Source: Lentisphaerota bacterium
GTDB taxonomy: Bacteria > Verrucomicrobiota > Kiritimatiellia > RFP12 > UBA1067
Direction: 5' to 3'
Length of the DNA: 12,824 nucleotides
NCBI GenBank assembly: GCA_022839525.1
Contig: JALHET010000032.1
Location: forward strand, 1 to 12,824
Shown here in pieces: positions 8,318 to 12,824 of this stretch. Position numbers and translations under genes: made by a program. Every line of letters begins with the position of its first letter. Position 1 is the stretch's first letter. The notes under the pieces were generated by a model. That model saw only the letters and a list, made by a program, of their open reading frames with translations. It was not told the DNA's origin and ran no database searches.

Positions 8318-8325
8318 CTTCCTTC
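8318..8325 (-). promoter_or_regulatory. Ribosome binding site deciding the GTG start of the kinase gene
   Basis: On the minus strand the sequence GAAGGAAG ends 6 bases before the GTG at 8311-8309. There is no in-frame ATG before the conserved glycine loop except at residue 61, which is inside that loop. The GTG is therefore the best-supported start. Confidence 0.75.
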
Positions 8326-8359
8326 AAAAAAACGGACAGCTATCGGAAAAGTTATCAGC

Positions 8360-8389
8360 ATTATACGTTCTATCGGGCTCAGACGTCAA
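8360..8389 (-). promoter_or_regulatory. Sigma-70-type promoter for the kinase-pyrKD-add-nnr run
   Basis: On the minus strand a -35 box TTGACG (8384-8389, one mismatch to consensus) and a perfect -10 box TATAAT (8360-8365) are separated by 18 bases. Transcription should begin near 8353, giving a leader of about 41 bases before the kinase GTG. The -35 box overlaps the TGA stop (8386-8388) of the upstream GH106-like gene. A CCGATAG heptamer lies in the spacer (8370-8376) and again just downstream of the expected start (8340-8346). This is the best promoter match I found in the window. Confidence 0.7.
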
Positions 8390-10335
8390 TTCATGCGCCC
8401 TTCCCGGTCGAAAACGATGAAACAGGAATCGTGCGGCGCCATGAACAACGGAACACTCACACGCCCGTCCATTCCCCTCTTCACCTCTTCCAGCGCAAGC
8501 CCCGCCTCGCCGCTCACAGGATCCCACCGCGCCGGAACACCGATCCCCGCATCACGGAACGCACAGGTGACGGCGCCCGCTTCCGCGCTGTCGTTCACCA
8601 CAAAATAAATTTCGCGTTCGGGCGTCCGGCGGTGCAGGAACCGCAACCTCAGCCCCGCCGTCTCGGACCGCCATTGGAAGTCCGGCATTGGCACGCCCTT
8701 CTCCCCCGCGCGCAAAACCCGGCAGCCGGCCCCGGCCTTCTCCAACACCCGCGAAATGACCGCCTCCCCGCCCTCCCCACCCGCCGCAACCAACCAGACA
8801 TGGACCCCGCGCGCCGCCAACCGGCTCACGGCCTGTTCCGCCGACTTATCCCCCAGTACCCCGGACGATACGGCCAAGGCCGCATATGCGCGTTCCGAAT
8901 CGAACCGGATTCGCCCGTCCTTCACCACAGCCCCTTCCAACACCGGCTGGCTCGCATAATCGCACGCATACCCCTCCAGCAACGGCACCGCGCGGTCCGT
9001 CCACACGAGAAAATCCGCCACCGCCTCGCCATGCTGCAACAGCAGTTGACACCGGCGCGCATACGTCCACCCGGCCTGCAGCACACGAAACGCGGCATCC
9101 TCACCGGGTATCCCGCCGTCCAACTCTATCAGCAGCCGCGTCGCGCCCGTGCTCAGCAAGCGGTCGGCCTCGTGCTTCCAGGGGAACGGCAACAGCGCCA
9201 CCGCCGGCGTCGCCGCCACCGAGCCAAGCGGCACCCGGCCGATCACAAAGCGCCGGCCCAGCGCACGCGCCGCGCCCGCCGCACGGATGTTCGCCGCAAA
9301 GTGCGCCTCATCCCGCGCGGGCAGGAGGGTCGGTCGGCGGAAATAGACCGCGACCTCTTCCGGCCCGACCGGTACCGCGCCGATCCCGATCCCCGCCTCC
9401 AGCCCGGCCTCATGCACCAACTCGTTCACATTGCGGGCCATTCGCTCGCGCCACGCGGCCTGTATGCTCTGAGCCGCTTGTTTCCTGACATACGCCGCTG
9501 TCGACTCGCCTCCCACGGGAACCCCCGCTAGGGCCGGCAGATACCGCATCAGCGTCAGACCGCTCCGCTTCAGGAACAGCCCGGGCAAATCCCCCGGCCA
9601 CACCAGTTCCATGCGGTCAACACCCGCAAACTGGTACCATAACAAGGTGGTTCCGTATGTGCCCGGAAAACGGTTCTGGCAGCCCGTGAGCACCCGGTTC
9701 ACATGCCGGAAGAACGCCTTGCCGTCGAATCCGTCCGCCGTTGGCGGCTCAACATCAGCAAGCCCGAACCGGTACACGCGCCACGCTCCTCCCGTCGGCG
9801 CCGCGCTGCGGGTTAAATCCACAATCGCCTGCGGGTGTACAACTCCATTGGTTTCCGGAGGCACCGCCAGCCGCGCCAGCTCGCCGGACGTCCCGGAAAA
9901 GCAGAGCTCCTGCGGTGCCGCGTTCGTCGAAGGACATGCCTTACCGGTCAGGGCACTGGCCGACCAAGTCAGTTTCTGCGCCCGCCCTTCCCCCTCTTCC
10001 TCCGCAAGCGCGAAATCGCAGAGCCCCAGCTCCAACCCCAGACGCCGGCATTTCTCAGCCGCCCTCCCGAGCGCTGCCCACACGGCCTCATCCGCACGCG
10101 GCACAGTCAGCAGGACACCGCCGGCACCCAGGTCGCGTGCCCGTTCGAGCTGCCGGGAGAAGGCCTCTTCCCCTGTCCCCGCAGGGTCGAACGCCAATGC
10201 CAGACTGGGGCGCGTGGCATCCTGAGGTGGATCACGGAAGCGCACCTCGAGCGAGGTTTCTTCGACCCCTAAGACCCCTCCGCACAACACGGTGGCAAGC
10301 AGGCAGATGCGCACACGTTTCAACTGCAACAACAT
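8386..10335 (-). CDS. Secreted GH106-like (alpha-L-rhamnosidase-related) protein, probably divergent or inactive
   Basis: The product has 649 residues from the chosen ATG. Residues 1-23 form a signal peptide (KR near the start, then a hydrophobic core ending VLG). The order of motifs follows GH106-related glycosidases: an early LGAGGVLL (69-76), LGLELGL (99-105) followed by TWSASALTG (123-131), an LP-x-L stretch near 266-269, FPWKHEADRLLSTGATRLL (384-402), YARRCQLLLQHGEAVADFL (425-443), an RGVHVW strand (509-514), and a C-terminal IYFVVN (576-581), RWDPVSGE (603-610) and SCFIVFD (637-643). The hallmark GPGW/GGPW loop and the acidic residues expected at two catalytic sites are not recognisable. 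It is also much shorter than typical GH106 enzymes. The family call is from memory of motifs, so it is moderate. An in-frame ATG at 10377 exists but would place 14 polar residues before the signal peptide. Neither start has a Shine-Dalgarno. Confidence 0.6.
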   Translation of the reverse strand: MLLQLKRVRICLLATVLCGGVLGVEETSLEVRFRDPPQDATRPSLALAFDPAGTGEEAFSRQLERARDLGAGGVLLTVPRADEAVWAALGRAAEKCRRLGLELGLCDFALAEEEGEGRAQKLTWSASALTGKACPSTNAAPQELCFSGTSGELARLAVPPETNGVVHPQAIVDLTRSAAPTGGAWRVYRFGLADVEPPTADGFDGKAFFRHVNRVLTGCQNRFPGTYGTTLLWYQFAGVDRMELVWPGDLPGLFLKRSGLTLMRYLPALAGVPVGGESTAAYVRKQAAQSIQAAWRERMARNVNELVHEAGLEAGIGIGAVPVGPEEVAVYFRRPTLLPARDEAHFAANIRAAGAARALGRRFVIGRVPLGSVAATPAVALLPFPWKHEADRLLSTGATRLLIELDGGIPGEDAAFRVLQAGWTYARRCQLLLQHGEAVADFLVWTDRAVPLLEGYACDYASQPVLEGAVVKDGRIRFDSERAYAALAVSSGVLGDKSAEQAVSRLAARGVHVWLVAAGGEGGEAVISRVLEKAGAGCRVLRAGEKGVPMPDFQWRSETAGLRLRFLHRRTPEREIYFVVNDSAEAGAVTCAFRDAGIGVPARWDPVSGEAGLALEEVKRGMDGRVSVPLFMAPHDSCFIVFDREGRMN

Positions 10336-10342
10336 GCGTATA

Positions 10343-10351
10343 AATATACCA
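10343..10351 (-). promoter_or_regulatory. Possible extended -10 promoter giving a near-leaderless GH106-like transcript
   Basis: On the minus strand TGG-TATATT (TG at 10350-10351, hexamer at 10343-10348) forms an extended -10 element. It ends 7 bases before the ATG at 10335. No good -35 is present; TTCTTG-like sequence is the nearest. If used, transcription would start on or next to the ATG, which would fit the lack of a ribosome site. AT-rich sequence alone could also explain it. Confidence 0.3.
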
Positions 10352-10400
10352 CATTCGCCCACATCCCAAGAACGCAATTCTGCCCGCCACCCAAAATATC

Positions 10401-10423
10401 CCGCCCGCCGCCCACGCCCACGC
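10401..10423 (-). repeat. Short GC-rich direct repeat (GTGGGC-like units) between kamA-like gene and GH106-like gene
   Basis: The 109-base gap 10336-10444 holds no ORF. Within it, the minus strand carries tandem copies of GTGGGC followed by CGGGC units. The word TGGGCG also makes up the heptamer array at 11420-11454, but on the opposite strand. I see no hairpin with a T-run, so no terminator is called. Confidence 0.4.
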
Positions 10424-10444
10424 TTACATATCGCACACCGCCCG

Positions 10445-11476
10445 TCAAATCGGGGTCTTGCGCGGCAAACCGGGGATATCCATCACGAAGCGCGGCAGTG
10501 CCAGCCCACCCACACGCACGGCCAGTTCACGTTCGAGCCGTCGGGCCCGCCTAAGCGGCACGCGGAAATGTGCGGTCCCCGCCACGGGGTCACAGAGAAA
10601 CACGTAATACGGGCGCACCCGGATGCGCTGCAATCCCGTGCAGAGGTCGAACAGTGCCCCGACCGAGTCGTTCACCCCTTTGAGCAACACGCTCTGGTTC
10701 GAAACCGGGATGCCCGCCTCCACCAACCGCGCGCATGCGGCAGCCGCCTCGGGCGTGATCTCCCGCGCGTGGTTGAACTGCGTGTTGACCCACACTTTTT
10801 TGAACGCGCCCAGCGCGCGCGCCAACACCGGCGTGACCCGCATCGGCAACGTCACCGGCACGCGCGTTCCGATGCGCACCGCATCAATGTGCGGCAGGCG
10901 TGCGAACGCACGCACAAAGCTCAGGATCCGGCGGTCCGGCAGCAAGAGAGGATCACCGCCAGAAAGCAGCACCTCGCGCACACCGGGATGCCCCTTCACC
11001 CACGCCACCGCAGCGGCAAGTTGCGCGGGAGTCCGCACCACCTCGGCGTCCCGAAGCAATCCCTTCCGCGTACAGTGGCGGCACGACATCGCGCACTGGT
11101 CATGCGCCATCACCAACACGCGGTCGGGGAAACGCTGCTTGAGCCCGTAGCAGCACGCCGAACGGGTTTTCTCGGCAAAGGGGTCAATGCCCACACCGGG
11201 CTCCTGAACCAACTCCCGCACGGACGGCACTGCCATCCGGTTGAGAGGATCGCCGGGGTCTTCCCGGCTGAGCTGCGCCAGATTGTACGGCGCGAGCCTG
11301 ACCGGATAACAGCGGTGGATGCGCTCCGCCTCGGCCGCAGACACACCGAATTCACGCAGCACCGGCGAGGCTCCCGTCACGGTATGCCGCACCTGCCACC
11401 GCCAATCCTCCCACTTCTTTGGGCGCTGGACAGTGGGCGTTGGTCGTTGGGCGGTCACGTCGTTAAAACGCGACAT
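10445..11476 (-). CDS. Radical SAM lysine 2,3-aminomutase family protein (KamA-like, C-terminally short)
   Basis: The 343-residue product belongs to the PLP- and [4Fe-4S]/SAM-dependent aminomutases, which move the alpha-amino group of lysine to the beta carbon. The KamA-like start WEDWRWQ is at 22-28. The radical SAM cysteines are C128, C132 and C135 (CAMSCRHC), followed by R137, which matches the carboxylate-binding Arg of KamA. GGD is at 173-175. D296 (LCDPVAGTAHF) and D333 (FVMDIPG) match the two aspartates that bind lysine's epsilon-amino group. K340 is the likely PLP lysine, but the usual PGGGGK is PGLPRK, and the protein stops three residues later. The C-terminal zinc domain of KamA is absent. 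EpmB, which modifies EF-P, is similarly short, so that role is an alternative; no efp or epmA is in view. The ATG overlaps the LRR gene by 14 bases and lacks a clear ribosome site. Confidence 0.85.
   Translation of the reverse strand: MSRFNDVTAQRPTPTVQRPKKWEDWRWQVRHTVTGASPVLREFGVSAAEAERIHRCYPVRLAPYNLAQLSREDPGDPLNRMAVPSVRELVQEPGVGIDPFAEKTRSACCYGLKQRFPDRVLVMAHDQCAMSCRHCTRKGLLRDAEVVRTPAQLAAAVAWVKGHPGVREVLLSGGDPLLLPDRRILSFVRAFARLPHIDAVRIGTRVPVTLPMRVTPVLARALGAFKKVWVNTQFNHAREITPEAAAACARLVEAGIPVSNQSVLLKGVNDSVGALFDLCTGLQRIRVRPYYVFLCDPVAGTAHFRVPLRRARRLERELAVRVGGLALPRFVMDIPGLPRKTPI
11420..11454 (+). repeat. Five tandem degenerate heptamers (consensus TGGGCGN)
   Basis: Read on the plus strand, this 35-base stretch divides exactly into five 7-base units, each beginning TGG with C at position 5. 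Units 1, 3 and 5 start TGGGCG; unit 2 is TGGACAG and unit 4 is TGGTCGT. On the minus strand it encodes about residues 8-19 of the KamA-like protein (P/T/Q/R-rich), just before the conserved WEDWRWQ. It looks like a small intergenic-type repeat that has become the N-terminal codons of the gene. Confidence 0.7.
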
Positions 11477-12308
11477 GCGTCTTGGGCAATGCGGCCCGTA
11501 TCCGGGCTTTTTCCGTATCCGGTATCGGGCAGCGCACAAGCGACAGCACCTGAAGCTTTTTCCATCCGTCAAGTTTGTCCGGAAGTTTGGCCACAGGACA
11601 CCCGTCAAGATCCACCTGCCTCAACTTTGGAAAATCCGTCATCCAATCCGGTACGGCGGCAAGCGGATTTCCGCTGAGGCTGATGTCCTCCAGAAGCGGC
11701 AATCCTTTCAGGCATTCCGGCACAGTTTTGAGCTGATTCTGCCGCAGGTAAACGCGCTGCAAGTTCTTCTGTTTGGCCAAGTCAGGCGGGAGCGCCGTCA
11801 GTTTGTTCCCGTTCAGACGCAACCAGCGCAAGCCGGTCACGCGCCCCATTTCCGGGGGCAACTCCGCCAACAGGTTGCGTTCCAGATTGAGATACGTCAG
11901 CGCGGCCATGTCGCCAATGGCGGGCGGCAGTTTCGCAATCCCGTTATCGGCGAGGTAAAGATGCTCAAGCCCCGCCAACGCGAACACTTCAGCCGGAATG
12001 GCCGACACCTTCGTGCCGGATAAGTCGAGCCGCTTCAACGCCTTCAGGTCAGACAGGCCCGCCAGCGAAGTCAGCCCCTGCGCGTCACGCAACCACAGCC
12101 TGCTGAGCTTCGGCATCGAAGCCAGTTCCCGCGGCAGAGCCGTGACCGCCTGCCCCGCAAGGTTCACGCACTCGACCGTCTCCCGCTTTTCAACCGCCTC
12201 CGCCAACGTGTTCGCGGTCACCGGCCGATCCGGCGCCTCACGATGCTTGAAACAGCCCGTGCACGCCCAAACACAAAAAACAGACAAAAACAGAGCGCTC
12301 TTTTTCAT
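11463..12308 (-). CDS. Leucine-rich-repeat lipoprotein
   Basis: The product has 281 residues from the chosen ATG. Residues 1-18 form a lipoprotein signal (MKKSALFLSVF...ACTG) with C19 as the likely lipidated cysteine and C16 a possible alternative, so the protein should be anchored to a membrane and exposed outside the cytoplasm. After a short linker come ten leucine-rich repeats in perfect 23-residue register, with the first consensus position at 45, 68, 91, 114, 137, 160, 183, 206, 229 and 252. The repeats follow LxxLxLxxNxLxxLPxxL. Such domains bind proteins; the partner is unknown. A longer in-frame start at 12395 exists, but it overlaps the upstream gene, and the signal peptide plus AAGGA 10 bases upstream favour 12308. 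The last 14 bases overlap the KamA-like gene. Confidence 0.88.
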   Translation of the reverse strand: MKKSALFLSVFCVWACTGCFKHREAPDRPVTANTLAEAVEKRETVECVNLAGQAVTALPRELASMPKLSRLWLRDAQGLTSLAGLSDLKALKRLDLSGTKVSAIPAEVFALAGLEHLYLADNGIAKLPPAIGDMAALTYLNLERNLLAELPPEMGRVTGLRWLRLNGNKLTALPPDLAKQKNLQRVYLRQNQLKTVPECLKGLPLLEDISLSGNPLAAVPDWMTDFPKLRQVDLDGCPVAKLPDKLDGWKKLQVLSLVRCPIPDTEKARIRAALPKTHVAF

Positions 12309-12382
12309 ATTATAGGAATCCTTACCCTCGGTGTTTACGCGCAACGCATACATGAAACGCACCGTCTCTGCAGAGCCGGTTT

Positions 12383-12824
12383 TTACGCTCTCCACGGACG
12401 TTTACGCTCAATCGTCGCGTCCATGACCGTGTTGAACAAATTGACGTTCTCGACAACCTGAAAGTCATACATGCCCACGCAGATGAAGTCCGCCCCAGCT
12501 TTGAAGGCGTATGGGAAAGCCTCTTTCGGATGGATCGCACCCGCCGCGAGCGTTTTGAACGCGATCCACGGCTGCTCCAGGTTTTCCATGTAATCGGCCA
12601 CCTCTTCGGCGTTCAAACACCAAATGTTGTCTTTCGAATAATACCCGTCCTCCACGCGGGCGGACCAGTAGTTCGTGCGGTGCAGGGTTTTCATCCAGAA
12701 ATCGGGGAAGATCCCGTGCTCCACGCAAAACTTGACCGTCTCAAGCCGGTGCGCGCCGATCCCGGCCGGCACACCCAGCTTGCGCATCGCGGCCAGCGTC
12801 TCTTCAAATTTTTTGTACTCCCCC
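12383..12824 (-). CDS. Conserved hypothetical protein, probable TIM-barrel C-terminal part (5' end outside window)
   Basis: The frame is open from the right edge, and 146 residues are visible before TAA. The visible part reads as alternating strands and helices: GIGAHRLET, then GIFPDFWMKTLHRTNYWSA, DNIWCLNAEEV, QPWIAFKTLAAGAIHP and GADFICVGMYDFQV. The phrases ending in strand-like ...WIAFK and ...FICVGM, followed by a helix, suggest the last beta/alpha units of a TIM barrel. I recall similar uncharacterised proteins in Planctomycetes and Lentisphaerae, sometimes annotated as aldo/keto reductase-like, but I cannot assign a reaction. H, K and D residues in the conserved-looking turns (HR, KTLHR, YDF) could form an active site. 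The 74-base gap to the LRR gene leaves co-transcription possible. Confidence 0.7.
   Translation of the reverse strand, partial: GEYKKFEETLAAMRKLGVPAGIGAHRLETVKFCVEHGIFPDFWMKTLHRTNYWSARVEDGYYSKDNIWCLNAEEVADYMENLEQPWIAFKTLAAGAIHPKEAFPYAFKAGADFICVGMYDFQVVENVNLFNTVMDATIERKRPWRA

Noticed and set aside
11477..11608. 44-residue N-terminal extension of the KamA-like protein (in-frame start at 11608)
   Set aside because: It would overlap the LRR gene by nearly 150 bases and adds Cys/Arg-rich sequence typical of a shadow frame. The ATG at 11476 is the nearest ATG to the conserved WEDWRWQ.
10292..11677. Long plus-strand open frame of 461 codons
   Set aside because: It lies opposite the KamA-like gene, which has full catalytic motifs. 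The plus-strand product is R/H/P-rich and lacks any domain.
12362..12384. Imperfect hairpin followed by five Ts on the plus strand, resembling a terminator
   Set aside because: It points along the plus strand, where no gene reads into it. On the minus strand no T-run follows the stem. The stem has a mismatch and only a 4-base loop.
12309..12395. 29-residue N-terminal extension of the LRR protein (in-frame start at 12395)
   Set aside because: It would bury the lipoprotein signal peptide and overlap the upstream gene. The ATG at 12308 has a better ribosome site and a canonical signal.

Overview
The window is GC-rich and almost fully coding, and every gene I can support lies on the minus strand, so transcription runs from the right end to the left. 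A Hanks-type kinase with zinc ribbons and a large extracytoplasmic part, a GYF-domain membrane protein, a GH106-like secreted protein and a leucine-rich-repeat lipoprotein suggest a Gram-negative bacterium of the PVC group (Verrucomicrobia, Kiritimatiellota, Lentisphaerae or Planctomycetes). That placement is inference from gene style, not from a marker gene. I see no rRNA, tRNA, CRISPR array, transposase or phage gene, and no intergenic gap longer than about 110 bases.

In transcription order, the right part holds the 3' end of a conserved protein that looks like a TIM barrel (12383-12824), an LRR lipoprotein (11463-12308), a compact KamA-type radical-SAM lysine 2,3-aminomutase homologue (10445-11476) overlapping the LRR gene by 14 bases, and a secreted GH106-like protein (8386-10335) that seems to lack the family's hallmark motifs.

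The left part looks like one operon. A near-consensus sigma-70-type promoter (8360-8389) sits on the stop codon of the GH106-like gene. It reads into a 979-residue transmembrane Ser/Thr kinase (5372-8311, GTG start), then pyrK (4546-5325), pyrD class 1B (3607-4527), a GYF-domain polytopic membrane protein (2418-3590), an adenosine deaminase-family gene (1170-2414) and a bifunctional NAD(P)H-hydrate repair gene, nnr (1-1182, cut by the left edge). Gaps within this run are 46, 18, 16, 3 and -13 bases, and I see no terminator.

PyrD and PyrK together form the NAD-linked dihydroorotate dehydrogenase of pyrimidine synthesis. The deaminase belongs to purine salvage, and Nnr repairs damaged NAD(P)H. 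The run therefore combines nucleotide metabolism and cofactor repair with two membrane proteins, one a signalling kinase. The most unusual items are the kinase's duplicated extracytoplasmic module, the probable pseudo-glycosidase, the shortened aminomutase and the tandem heptamer repeat that forms its N-terminal codons.
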